64,000 nucleotides of DNA from Alkaliphilus metalliredigens QYMF (GTDB lineage: Bacteria; Bacillota; Clostridia; Peptostreptococcales; Natronincolaceae): positions 4,135,539 to 4,199,538 of the forward strand of contig NC_009633.1 in NCBI RefSeq assembly GCF_000016985.1. Reading direction: 5' to 3'. A model generated the notes under the pieces. The model was given only the letters and a program-made list of their open reading frames with translations. It was not told the DNA's origin and searched no databases. A program made the translations under genes and the position numbers. Shown here piece after piece: positions 17,541-27,596 of the stretch (its first letter is position 1; each line of letters begins with the position of its first letter).

Positions 17541-18713
17541 TTAAAAATATTGTATTTCCACCTTTTTTCCTAAGGTTTTTAAGTGTTTTTCTAATTTCCG
17601 AATGACTTGTATCTTAATATTTAAATCTGCAGGTAAATCTGGATTTTGATGGGCGGGGTTAATTGCCTTTCCTACCCAAAGATTTAAATGGGTACAATCT
17701 TCAATTAATAGCTTTGTCAATTTAGAAGCTCCATTTTTTGAATCTTCTTCCCAAGGGGTCTTATTTAATAAAATGTTTTCCATATATTTTTCTATATTCT
17801 CTAGCACTTTACTTAAGGTAATGACCCCTTCAGTAACCAAGTTGATTCCTTCCATTCTTCCCATGGGAGGAATCTTTTGAGTCCCTGTTTCAAAGTCTAC
17901 AATCAATTCTTTTCCCGTCTCACGACTTACAATATTAGCTGCTGTTCCTCCACAGACAATTTTTTGTCCTCTAGCTCCCATAAACCCTTGAATAATTTTT
18001 TGATCCCGCTCTTTATTTTCTGGTGGGCCCGAAAATAATTGTATCACTTCTGGTTCTCTAATTTTCACCACGACTACCGATGTATCATCTCCTGGGTTTC
18101 CATCATATAAATAGGCACAGGTGTCAATCAGCTTTTTAGAAATATTTTTAGCACATTTTTCTATTTTCGATTGTTTCAATAAATATTCTGCTACATTGTC
18201 CCATTGCCATCCTAAGTTCAAAACTCCCCCTACTCCAGCATGAATCGCCCCATCACTCACAAGGATTAATGTGTCTCCTTTTTGAAGCTGGGCCTGACTT
18301 TCTAAAATTCTTTTCCCATGAATCTTTCGTTCTGTTTTATTTAGTTCCATATATTTATCTTTTCGAATAAAAAAAATCGGTGGGTTATCATATTCTACTA
18401 TATATACTTTACCATCATTTTGAATTTTCAAAATGATAAAAGTACAATAAGCTAACTTTCGCACATTACATACAGGTAAAGTACTAGCAATGGTTTCTAT
18501 GGTTTCATAAATACTGGCACCCTCTCGTAACATGGTTCCTGCAATTTTCGTAGTCATGGTAGCTAAAATATTAGCTTTCACACCACTACCCAATCCATCT
18601 GCTAATACAATAATGATACTATTCTCTGTATACACTACTTCTACCTTATCTCCACACAATTCTTCATTTTGTTTATTAATACTATCGTAGGCTAAATCCA
18701 CAAAAAAATCCAT
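17541..18713 (-). CDS. SpoIIE/PP2C-family protein phosphatase
   Basis: A 390-residue protein. Metal-binding acidic motifs are visible at IIIVLADGLGSGVKANILATM (shown in part; about 30-48), LILVSDGAIHAG (about 150) and GNPGDDTSVVVVKI (about 205), all typical for SpoIIE-like Ser/Thr phosphatases. The C-terminal 170 residues are a separate domain of unclear role (GARGQKIVCGGTAANIVSR). The stop codon of the upstream HydS-like gene shares its base with this start, so the two are coupled. It likely dephosphorylates a partner protein in response to the upstream sensor; the target is not in this window. Confidence 0.88.
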   Translation of the reverse strand: MDFFVDLAYDSINKQNEELCGDKVEVVYTENSIIIVLADGLGSGVKANILATMTTKIAGTMLREGASIYETIETIASTLPVCNVRKLAYCTFIILKIQNDGKVYIVEYDNPPIFFIRKDKYMELNKTERKIHGKRILESQAQLQKGDTLILVSDGAIHAGVGGVLNLGWQWDNVAEYLLKQSKIEKCAKNISKKLIDTCAYLYDGNPGDDTSVVVVKIREPEVIQLFSGPPENKERDQKIIQGFMGARGQKIVCGGTAANIVSRETGKELIVDFETGTQKIPPMGRMEGINLVTEGVITLSKVLENIEKYMENILLNKTPWEEDSKNGASKLTKLLIEDCTHLNLWVGKAINPAHQNPDLPADLNIKIQVIRKLEKHLKTLGKKVEIQYF

Positions 18714-20422
18714 TATACTTCCCCTCGTTCCCCCATGACGATGTCTTTTAATTTAGTTAAAGTCACCTTTGTCTCCGCTGTGGTCTCTCCTAATAAACTA
18801 GCAATTTCCTGGGCGACTCTCATTTGTTTATTGATTACATCTTGAGCCACATTTAAAGTATTTTCCTTTACCCGTGCTAACTCTGCTTTGTTTTTTTCTG
18901 CTGCAGTAACATCAGTCATAATTGCCATTAAAATATTTTCTTCTTTAAGATAAATAATATTTGCAATTAAAATCACCCCATATTGAGGATACTCTATTTT
19001 TTTCCCAACTGTATTTACTTTTGTTTCTAATACCTTTTCAAAAATATCTTCTGGAATAATCTTTTGAACTCGTTCTCCTTTAATTTGATTGGTTTTAATT
19101 TGAAACACTCGCTCAGAGGAAGGGTTAAATTCTTTAACTCTTAGGTCATAACCCACCATAAAAATAGCATTGGGACTATGATCAAAAATTACATTTTTTA
19201 AACTTTCTGCTTTTGCTCTCATAAAGGGTAAACATCTATTTGACTGGGAACGCCCTTGCAAAACAGATTGTGCCTTTTCACGACAGGTTCGATAACCACA
19301 AGCATCACAGTTTAATTCATCTTCTTTTTTATATTTCCACATGCTTTTTAATACTTTTTCGATTTCTTCTTGAGAGTGTTTTTTTTGCTCTACCCGTTTA
19401 TCAGATATGATTCTCGAAAGACTTATAGACTCTTTTAGCTTTATGTCTTCAAATAATACCGTTTTAGATGTTTCCTTAATATAGTCCTTTACTCGCTTTC
19501 TTCTTACATAATAATTTGTCGCATCCTTAGGCATTCCTGTGCCGTCAATACATCCACCTTGGCAAGAGGCACTTTCTAAAAAAATCCCACTCAATTCTTT
19601 CTTAGATAAACTTTCTAAAATCTCTTTACTTCTTGAAATTCCTGTGACAATAACTCGCTCATATTTTGTTTTTTGCTCTTTTGAGACATTTGGTTTACAG
19701 GGAATTTGCTGACCTTGTCTCCTCCCTTTTCCATCAAATTCTTCTAATGAAAGTTCTTCAAGATTTATGCCCGCTTCTCCAAACCATTGTTCTAATTCTA
19801 CAAAGGTTAATACAGAGTCCACAACTCCTTGATGCTGTCTTTCATAAGCCTCTACTTTTTTTGCAATACAAGGACCAATAAAAACAACATGAATATCGTG
19901 CCCATATTTTTGCTTTAAATATTTTCCATGAGCAATCATCGGTGAAACAATAGGAATCATATATTTACGCAGTTCCGGATAATATGTTTCAATTAAATAA
20001 TTGTTTGAGGGACAACTAGTTGCAATCAAATTATCTTTTTGAGAGGCTTGAAGGTGTTCTTCGTAAGCCATTACCACCATATCCCCTCCAATTGATGCTT
20101 CCTCAACAATATCAAACCCTAATATTTTTAATGCCTTTACCATTTGCCCTGTTGCTTTCATAGAAAAAGCTCCTGGAAAAGAAGGGGATAAGCTTGCCAC
20201 CACTTTCTTATTGGAGTCAATGGCCCTTTTTACTTCATGTACTTTGTCTTTTATATAAAGGGCATTTTGGTCACAAATCACATAACATTCTCCACAGGAT
20301 ATACAACGATCTTCTAATATTTCTGCTCGATCATCATAAATAGAAATAGCCTTGGGTGAACACACCCTTATACACTTATAACAATTCTTACATTTTTCTT
20401 TAGAGAAGTTAATAAATTTCAT
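18713..20422 (-). CDS. Sensory [FeFe]-hydrogenase-like protein with PAS domain
   Basis: A 569-residue protein. Two ferredoxin clusters start it (C11, C14, C17, C21 and CISCGECYVIC). The H-cluster domain follows with TSCP (about 136), GPCIAKKVEA (about 184) and SCQGGC (about 285). Around 375 a CDACGYRTC cluster precedes a PAS domain (about 410-515). The first H-cluster loop has TSC-P instead of TSCCP, so the proton-transfer cysteine of catalytic enzymes is missing while the four cubane ligands remain. This fits sensory (group C/D, HydS-type) proteins rather than a hydrogen-evolving enzyme. It is the first gene of a cluster with a PP2C phosphatase and a 2Fe-2S protein. Confidence 0.85.
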   Translation of the reverse strand: MKFINFSKEKCKNCYKCIRVCSPKAISIYDDRAEILEDRCISCGECYVICDQNALYIKDKVHEVKRAIDSNKKVVASLSPSFPGAFSMKATGQMVKALKILGFDIVEEASIGGDMVVMAYEEHLQASQKDNLIATSCPSNNYLIETYYPELRKYMIPIVSPMIAHGKYLKQKYGHDIHVVFIGPCIAKKVEAYERQHQGVVDSVLTFVELEQWFGEAGINLEELSLEEFDGKGRRQGQQIPCKPNVSKEQKTKYERVIVTGISRSKEILESLSKKELSGIFLESASCQGGCIDGTGMPKDATNYYVRRKRVKDYIKETSKTVLFEDIKLKESISLSRIISDKRVEQKKHSQEEIEKVLKSMWKYKKEDELNCDACGYRTCREKAQSVLQGRSQSNRCLPFMRAKAESLKNVIFDHSPNAIFMVGYDLRVKEFNPSSERVFQIKTNQIKGERVQKIIPEDIFEKVLETKVNTVGKKIEYPQYGVILIANIIYLKEENILMAIMTDVTAAEKNKAELARVKENTLNVAQDVINKQMRVAQEIASLLGETTAETKVTLTKLKDIVMGERGEV

Positions 20423-20564
20423 TGTCTCACCCCTCTTGTTATTTTCTTAACAAGTACATTGTAACTTACTTTCATAAAAAAACCAACCAATATGTTTACA
20501 ATAAAGCGTAAATTTAGGATTAAAAATAGAAATAATTACAAATTGCTTATCTACATTATCTCCC

Positions 20565-20610
20565 TTAAATTAAGAAAAGAACCTACAGGATCCTGTAGGT
20601 TCTTTTTTTT
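20565..20610. terminator. Strong bidirectional terminator after pyk
   Basis: A perfect 13-bp-arm palindrome (20578-20603) centred on GGATCC is flanked by T-rich tracts on both strands. It ends the pfkA-pyk operon on the minus strand. The rest of 20423-20713 shows no gene; the promoter of the HydS-like gene should lie next to 20450. Confidence 0.85.
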
Positions 20611-20713
20611 ACCAGCTTATTTCACGATAATCAATAAAGGGGGAGAATATTGATGTCGTTATTGTATTATATGTTTTTCTATATAAATCGGTGCTTCATT
20701 TCCATCATATTTT

Positions 20714-22474
20714 TTACAAGACACGTGTCTTTCCACTATATATCAATCCCCGAATGGTATCTACAGTGACAATATCTCCGGTTTTCAGCTTCTCTGTTGC
20801 GCCTATGGCTCCAACCACTGTGGGCTTATGAAGGTTTAACCCTACAATAGCTGCATGACTTGTGATGCCACCTTCTTCTACAATCATAGCCCCTGCTTTC
20901 TCCATCAATGGAATCAGATCCTTATCTGTACAAGAAACCACTAAAATGTCACCCTCATTGAATGTTTCTTGTCCTAGCTCATCATGCTGATGGATCACAA
21001 CCACTTTTCCAGTGGCGGGAATTTTGCCTACCCCGGTTCCATTTACCAATACATCCCCAACAATATGTACCTTCAATAGGTTTGTTGTTCCTGCTATGCC
21101 TACAGGCACTCCTGCCGTCATAACGATCAAGTCGCCTCTCTTAATATACTCTTTCTCCAAGGCATGTTCCACTGTTGCATCAATAATATCATCGGTTGAT
21201 TGAAATTCATCTACTAATAGACAATAAGCACCCCAAGTTAAACTCAGCTTTCTCATCACACGCTCACTGGTTGTGGCTGCAATAATTGGTGCCTGAGGTT
21301 TAAATCGAGAGACCATCCTTGCGGTATGTCCTGAGGACGTAGCTATTAAAATTGCAGATGCCTGTAAGTCACTTGCTGTACTGCAGGTAGCATGACTAAT
21401 TGCATCGGTGATTGTCAATTCCCGTTCTTGGGCCTTTTTGTTCAATAGGCTACGGTAATCAATGGCCCCTTCAGTTCTTAATGCGATTCTCGCCATTGTT
21501 TTCACAGATTCTATCGGATATTTTCCTGCTGCGGTTTCCCCCGAAAGCATGATTGCATCGGTTCCATCAAATATTGCATTGGCCACATCCGTTACCTCTG
21601 CACGAGTGGGTCTAGGATTACGCATCATAGAATCCAACATCTGAGTAGCTGTGATCACTGGTTTTCCAACCTTGTTACATTTTAGAATCATTTCTTTTTG
21701 AGCTAGGGGAACATCTTCTGTTGGTATTTCTACACCTAAATCTCCTCGAGCTACCATAATCCCATCTGAGACTTCTATGATTTCATCTAAATTATCCATT
21801 CCTTCTTGATTCTCTATTTTAGAGATAATTTGAATATGATCTGCATTATTTTCCTCTAATATCCTTTTGATAGCCAATACATCAGATGCTTTTCTGACGA
21901 AGGAAGCCGCAATAAAATCAATATCCATCTGGATTCCAAATACAATATCACCTTCATCTTTTTCTGTAATGGCAGGTAAATTAATTTGTACCCCTGGAAC
22001 ATTGACTCCTTTGTGATTTTTCACGATTCCTGCATTTTCAACGATGCATTCAACATCTGTTCCTTGGATGATTTTTTGCACCCTAAGTCCCACTAGTCCA
22101 TCATCAATCAATATTTCATCTCCAGGCTTAACATCTCTAGCCAACCCTTCATAGCTAACACTACACATATTTTGATCCCCTACGACATCACGTGTGGTCA
22201 CAGTGAATACCTGCCCTTCCGCTAGCAGGACCTCTGGATCTTTAAACTTTCCTGTGCGAATTTCTGGTCCCTTAGTATCTAGTAAAATTGCTACAGATTG
22301 TTCAAGCTCTCGTCTCACTTCTTTAATCATTTTAATTCGCTCACCATGCTCTTCATGGTTTCCATGGGAAAAGTTTAACCTAGCTACGTTTAAACCCTGC
22401 TTTACTAACTCAGTGAACACTTCCTTAGATTCACTGGCTGGCCCTATTGTACAGACAATTTTTGTTTTTTTCAT
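20714..22474 (-). CDS. pyk: Pyruvate kinase with C-terminal PEP-utilising domain
   Basis: A 586-residue protein. The kinase barrel has KIVCTIGPAS at the start, LLDTKGPEIRTG, and MVARGDLGVEIP (about 270). The C-terminal extra domain carries GGITSHAAIVG, the phosphohistidine loop also seen in PPDK-type enzymes and in Bacillus pyruvate kinase. It converts PEP and ADP to pyruvate and ATP. I chose the ATG at 22474, eight bases after GGAG. An upstream extension that overlaps pfkA is spurious. It forms an operon with pfkA 16 bp upstream. Confidence 0.96.
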   Translation of the reverse strand: MKKTKIVCTIGPASESKEVFTELVKQGLNVARLNFSHGNHEEHGERIKMIKEVRRELEQSVAILLDTKGPEIRTGKFKDPEVLLAEGQVFTVTTRDVVGDQNMCSVSYEGLARDVKPGDEILIDDGLVGLRVQKIIQGTDVECIVENAGIVKNHKGVNVPGVQINLPAITEKDEGDIVFGIQMDIDFIAASFVRKASDVLAIKRILEENNADHIQIISKIENQEGMDNLDEIIEVSDGIMVARGDLGVEIPTEDVPLAQKEMILKCNKVGKPVITATQMLDSMMRNPRPTRAEVTDVANAIFDGTDAIMLSGETAAGKYPIESVKTMARIALRTEGAIDYRSLLNKKAQERELTITDAISHATCSTASDLQASAILIATSSGHTARMVSRFKPQAPIIAATTSERVMRKLSLTWGAYCLLVDEFQSTDDIIDATVEHALEKEYIKRGDLIVMTAGVPVGIAGTTNLLKVHIVGDVLVNGTGVGKIPATGKVVVIHQHDELGQETFNEGDILVVSCTDKDLIPLMEKAGAMIVEEGGITSHAAIVGLNLHKPTVVGAIGATEKLKTGDIVTVDTIRGLIYSGKTRVL

Positions 22475-22490
22475 ATTCATCTCTCCTTCA

Positions 22491-23465
<975 letters not shown>

Positions 23466-23544
23466 CTATCCTATAGGGACTTTGTTTGTCCCGCGTAGTT
23501 TAATTAGTCCCTATTTCTATGTATATAAAAAAAGAAAAAGTAAT

Positions 23545-23736
23545 TTATAATCCGTGGTTCATTAAAATATGATGTGCTTCTTCAACTTCCGCTCTAGGTA
23601 CTAATATTTCACAGGTACCTTCTTCATTGCTTTTACTAATAGGTTTAATTTTAACTAAGAAGCCTTCTTCTGTTAATATTTTTTGCATTTTTTCTGCATC
23701 CCTTTTGGTATTAGCCATATACACGACTGTCCACAT
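23545..23736 (-). CDS. DUF2007-like small protein upstream of pfkA
   Basis: A 63-residue protein with a ferredoxin-fold-like pattern: VVYMANTKRDAEKMQKILTE, GFLVKIKPI, then CEILVPRAEVEEAHHIL. This matches small DUF2007-type proteins often found before pfkA or dnaE in Clostridia. GGAGG lies close before the ATG. Its function is unknown. A 7-bp TAGGGAC/GTCCCTA inverted repeat (23473-23513) lies between it and pfkA. Confidence 0.65.
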   Translation of the reverse strand: MWTVVYMANTKRDAEKMQKILTEEGFLVKIKPISKSNEEGTCEILVPRAEVEEAHHILMNHGL

Positions 23737-23946
23737 TATTCAGGCCTCCTTTTATCTCTAATTAAGTCTCATATTACTTCAGTATACCCTAAACTGAATC
23801 TACTATTGTATCTCTTTTTAATTTTCTATTTTATACTATATTTTACTTTCTAAATCATTTTTCATTTTGGTGTTTACAATTTTGAATATATTACATATTA
23901 TAACACACACGCCTTTTTATTTGCCACAAAATATTCAAATGGAGGG

Positions 23947-24126
23947 ATGATTTTAAAAAATATTGTCATTAAGTTGATGGATGAACGGGGGGTGATTATA
24001 AGAAAAGGTAGGCATCCTTAAGGATCCAAATATTAAAGATGCCAGTGTTCATACCTTCTTAGGCAATCTGATTGCCGGTATTGCGGCTGCAGCCTCAGTC
24101 CTTATTGCCCATTCAAAGTTTAGTTA
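23947..24126 (+). pseudogene. pgpA: Deleted pgpA (phosphatidylglycerophosphatase A) remnant
   Basis: The first 20 codons (MILKNIVIKLMDERGVII) resemble the start of Firmicute PgpA/YutG. After RKG the reading frame shifts, and the next frame gives GILKDPNIKDASVHTFLGN followed by LIAGIAAAASVLIAH, close to the PgpA C-terminus (usually HTFLDDLVAAIAAAASSRIAH-like). About 100 central residues are missing, so this is a broken gene with an internal deletion and frameshift. GGAGGG precedes the ATG. The remainder of 23737-23946 holds nothing I recognise. Confidence 0.6.
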
Positions 24127-27100
24127 ACTAACCTTAACGCAATCTTCTCCAAAGACAGTTTTTAATTTCTGTAATAGATCTTCATCTAGTGTAATCCAGA
24201 GACTTTGATCAGCCTTAAAGGCTTTTTTCTGATCTTCAATATAGACAAATACTGGCACCTTTCCTCTATGCAGGCGAAGGGTCGGCTTTATTTCTTCTAT
24301 TTTACCAAGCTGATCCTCATTTTCCACTTTAATGTATAGTTTTTGTTCTGCCTCTTCTTCTTTAACCAATGGTCGTACCCGTTGAACCAGAACTTTAGGT
24401 GTTTCATCCTCCCTTAGGTTTAAGGTTCCCTCCATGAGGACAAAGCTATCGTCTACCAATAAATCTTGGTAGCGATCATATGTTTTTGGAAAAACAACAC
24501 ATTCCACAACTCCAAATAAATCTTCTACGGTTACAAAGGCCATTATTTGTTGGTGTTTTGTGGTTTTAATCGTTTTTTCAATAACAATTCCTCCAATAAT
24601 GACCCGATCTCCTTCTTTCCATTCCTGCTCATTATCATCTTCTTCGAGGCTCAAGACTAATTGATTACTATAGGCGGATACCTTTTTGCTTAGCTCTTTT
24701 TCATAGGCTGCCAGGGGATGTCCACTGATATATAAGCCTAGTACTTCTTTTTCCATATTGAGCCTGAGCTTATCATTAAATTCTTTGATGTTAGGCAATA
24801 ATCCTTCATTTAGATTAGATGGCATTCCCGATGGACCTTCAAATAAGCCAAGTTGACCTTGGATGTTTCTCTTTCGATCATGATAAACACTATCTAGCAC
24901 CTTCTCATAAATGGCTAATAATTGTGCTCGATACACCTCTAAGCAATCAAAAGCCCCACATTTAATCAAACTTTCAATAGAACGTTTGTTAAGATCCTTA
25001 CTAGGTACTTTTTGACAAAAATCTGTAAAGCTTGTAAAGCTTCCTTTATGATTTCTAGTTTCTACAATGGCATCAATCATATTGCCCCCCACATTTTTAA
25101 CAGCGGCTAATCCAAAACGAATTTGATTATCTTCAACTGCAAACTTGCTATAGCTTTTATTAATGCTAGGGGATAATATTTCCATGCCTTGTCGTTTGAC
25201 ATCTTGAATATAGTGAACTACCTTAAGGGTGTTCCCCATGACACTGGTCATTAATGCTGCCATAAATTCCACAGGATAATGACATTTTAAATAAGCCGTC
25301 TGATAAGACAGGACTGCATAGGAGGCCGCATGACTTTTGTTAAATGCATAATTGGCAAAATCAATCATTTGATCATAAATTTCATTGGCAATATTCTCAG
25401 GAATCCCTCGTCGAATACACCCTTCAATTTCTAATTCCCCAGCTTCACTTTCTTTTCCATAAATAAAATATTTTCTTTCCTCTTCCATCACATCACGTTT
25501 CTTTTTTCCCATGGCCCGTCTCACTAAGTCAGAACGGCCATAGCTATAACCTGCCAGGTCTCTTACCACTTGCATTACCTGTTCCTGATAGACCATACAA
25601 CCATAGGTCATATTTAATATGGGCTCTAAGCTCTCATGTAAATATTCAATTTTCTCATGATTATTTTTATATTCAATATATTTTGGAATGGACTCCATGG
25701 GTCCTGGACGAAAAAGTGAAATCCCAGCCACAATATCTTCAAAATTGTCAGGCTTCAGCTCCCTCATAAATTGAATCATCCCTTGGCTCTCCAATTGGAA
25801 TACACCCAGTGTTTCTCCTCTACCAATCAATTCATAAACCTTAGGATCTGTATATTCACTATCTTCAAAGCTAACTTCAAGCCCATGATTTGCCTTAATT
25901 AATTCTAGTGCATCTCGAATCACAGTGAGTGTTCTCAATCCTAAAAAGTCCATTTTAAGTAGGCCTAATTCTTCCAATGTCCCCATAGTGAATTGTGTTG
26001 TCATACTGTTATCATGCATATACAGGGGTATATGCTGGTCTAAGGGCTTCTTAGCAATCACCACCCCCGCCGCATGGGTAGAGGCATGTCTTGGCATTCC
26101 CTCAAGCTTTTTCGCCATACGAATCAAATAATTGGCATCATCATTTTCTTGATACATCTTTCTTAAAACAGGATTCACTTCTAATGCCTTTTCAATGGTG
26201 ATTCCTAAGGTAAAGGGGATTTCCTTTGCGATTTGATCTACTTCATTGTATGGCATATTCACCACTCGACCCACATCTCGAATAGCGCCACGGGCAGCCA
26301 TGGTTCCAAAGGTGATGATCTGAGCCACCTTATCTTGTCCATATTTTGCCTTTACATAATTAATGACTTCTTCTCGACGTTCATAGCAAAAATCAATATC
26401 AATATCTGGCATTGAAACCCGTTCTGGATTCAAAAACCGTTCAAAAATTAAATTGTATCGAATGGGGTCAATATCTGTAATCCCTAATGTATAGGCCACA
26501 ATACTCCCTGCTGCACTCCCTCTTCCTGGCCCCACTGCAATTCCTTGATCTTTGGCGTATTTAATAAAGTCCCATACAATTAAGAAGTATTCCATATAGC
26601 CCATCTGCTCGATGATACCCAATTCATACTCTAATCGTTCCTTCAATTCCTGGGTGATTTCCTTGTATCGATACTGGAGTCCTTCGTAACAAAGCTCTCT
26701 CAAATACCCTTGCTTTGTCTTTCCAGGAGCAACATCATAGTTAGGTAAATGAATGGTGTCAAAATCAAAATCCACCTGACACATTTCAGCTATCTTAACT
26801 GTATTGGCTAAGGCCTCTGGGGCATAGTCAAATAGCTTTGCCATTTCCTTTTGTGTTTTCAAATAGAATTGATCATTGGGGAATTTAAGACGCTTTTCAT
26901 CATTTAGAATTTTTCCCGTTTGAATACACAACAAAATATCATGGGCTTCAGCATCCTCCTGATCTGTATAGTGGACATCATTGGTGGCCACAAGGGGGAT
27001 CCCCGTTTCTTGATTCATCTTAATCAATTCTTCATTGACCTGCTGCTGTTCTGGTAGTTTATGATCCTGTAGCTCTAAATAAAAGTTTCCTTTACCAAAC

Positions 27101-27591
27101 ATTTCTTCTAGCATTAATGCCTTTTCCTTGGCTTTTTCATACTGATTTTGTAAAATCAACCGCTGTACCTCTCCAGCTAAGCAGGCACTTAGAGCAATCA
27201 ATCCCTCTGTATGCTTTGCAATTTCATTATAATCCACCCTTGGCTTATAATAGAACCCATGTAGATAGGATTCAGAGACCAGTTTAATCAGGTTTTGATA
27301 TCCTACATTATTTTTAGCCAATAAAACCAAATGACCTTGGGACTTATCCTTAACTGGATCCTTATCTGTCATGCCTCTGGCAGCCGTATAGACCTCACAA
27401 CCAATGATAGGCTTGATGCCTTTCTTTTTTGCCGCTTTATAAAAATCCACAACCCCAAACATTGAGCCATGGTCAGTGATTGCAAGGGCATCCATTCCCA
27501 GTTCCTTAACCCGGTCTAGGGTTTGATTAATGGTGGCAAATCCATCTAATAAACTATATTGTGTATGCACATGAAGATGGACAAAGCTCAT
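24124..27591 (-). CDS. dnaE: DNA polymerase III alpha subunit
   Basis: A 1155-residue replicative polymerase. It has an N-terminal PHP domain (FVHLHVHTQYSLLDG, ITDHGSMFG), the catalytic aspartates in MPDIDIDFCYERR near 400, GPGRGSAAGS, a helix-hairpin-helix region and a C-terminal OB fold (about 1000-1070). Two starts are possible: GTG at 27600, whose GTGA overlaps the upstream stop, or ATG at 27591, better spaced from AAGGGAAG. Either way it is coupled to the preceding regulator gene, an unusual partner for dnaE. Confidence 0.95.
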   Translation of the reverse strand: MSFVHLHVHTQYSLLDGFATINQTLDRVKELGMDALAITDHGSMFGVVDFYKAAKKKGIKPIIGCEVYTAARGMTDKDPVKDKSQGHLVLLAKNNVGYQNLIKLVSESYLHGFYYKPRVDYNEIAKHTEGLIALSACLAGEVQRLILQNQYEKAKEKALMLEEMFGKGNFYLELQDHKLPEQQQVNEELIKMNQETGIPLVATNDVHYTDQEDAEAHDILLCIQTGKILNDEKRLKFPNDQFYLKTQKEMAKLFDYAPEALANTVKIAEMCQVDFDFDTIHLPNYDVAPGKTKQGYLRELCYEGLQYRYKEITQELKERLEYELGIIEQMGYMEYFLIVWDFIKYAKDQGIAVGPGRGSAAGSIVAYTLGITDIDPIRYNLIFERFLNPERVSMPDIDIDFCYERREEVINYVKAKYGQDKVAQIITFGTMAARGAIRDVGRVVNMPYNEVDQIAKEIPFTLGITIEKALEVNPVLRKMYQENDDANYLIRMAKKLEGMPRHASTHAAGVVIAKKPLDQHIPLYMHDNSMTTQFTMGTLEELGLLKMDFLGLRTLTVIRDALELIKANHGLEVSFEDSEYTDPKVYELIGRGETLGVFQLESQGMIQFMRELKPDNFEDIVAGISLFRPGPMESIPKYIEYKNNHEKIEYLHESLEPILNMTYGCMVYQEQVMQVVRDLAGYSYGRSDLVRRAMGKKKRDVMEEERKYFIYGKESEAGELEIEGCIRRGIPENIANEIYDQMIDFANYAFNKSHAASYAVLSYQTAYLKCHYPVEFMAALMTSVMGNTLKVVHYIQDVKRQGMEILSPSINKSYSKFAVEDNQIRFGLAAVKNVGGNMIDAIVETRNHKGSFTSFTDFCQKVPSKDLNKRSIESLIKCGAFDCLEVYRAQLLAIYEKVLDSVYHDRKRNIQGQLGLFEGPSGMPSNLNEGLLPNIKEFNDKLRLNMEKEVLGLYISGHPLAAYEKELSKKVSAYSNQLVLSLEEDDNEQEWKEGDRVIIGGIVIEKTIKTTKHQQIMAFVTVEDLFGVVECVVFPKTYDRYQDLLVDDSFVLMEGTLNLREDETPKVLVQRVRPLVKEEEAEQKLYIKVENEDQLGKIEEIKPTLRLHRGKVPVFVYIEDQKKAFKADQSLWITLDEDLLQKLKTVFGEDCVKVS

Positions 27592-27596
27592 CTTCT

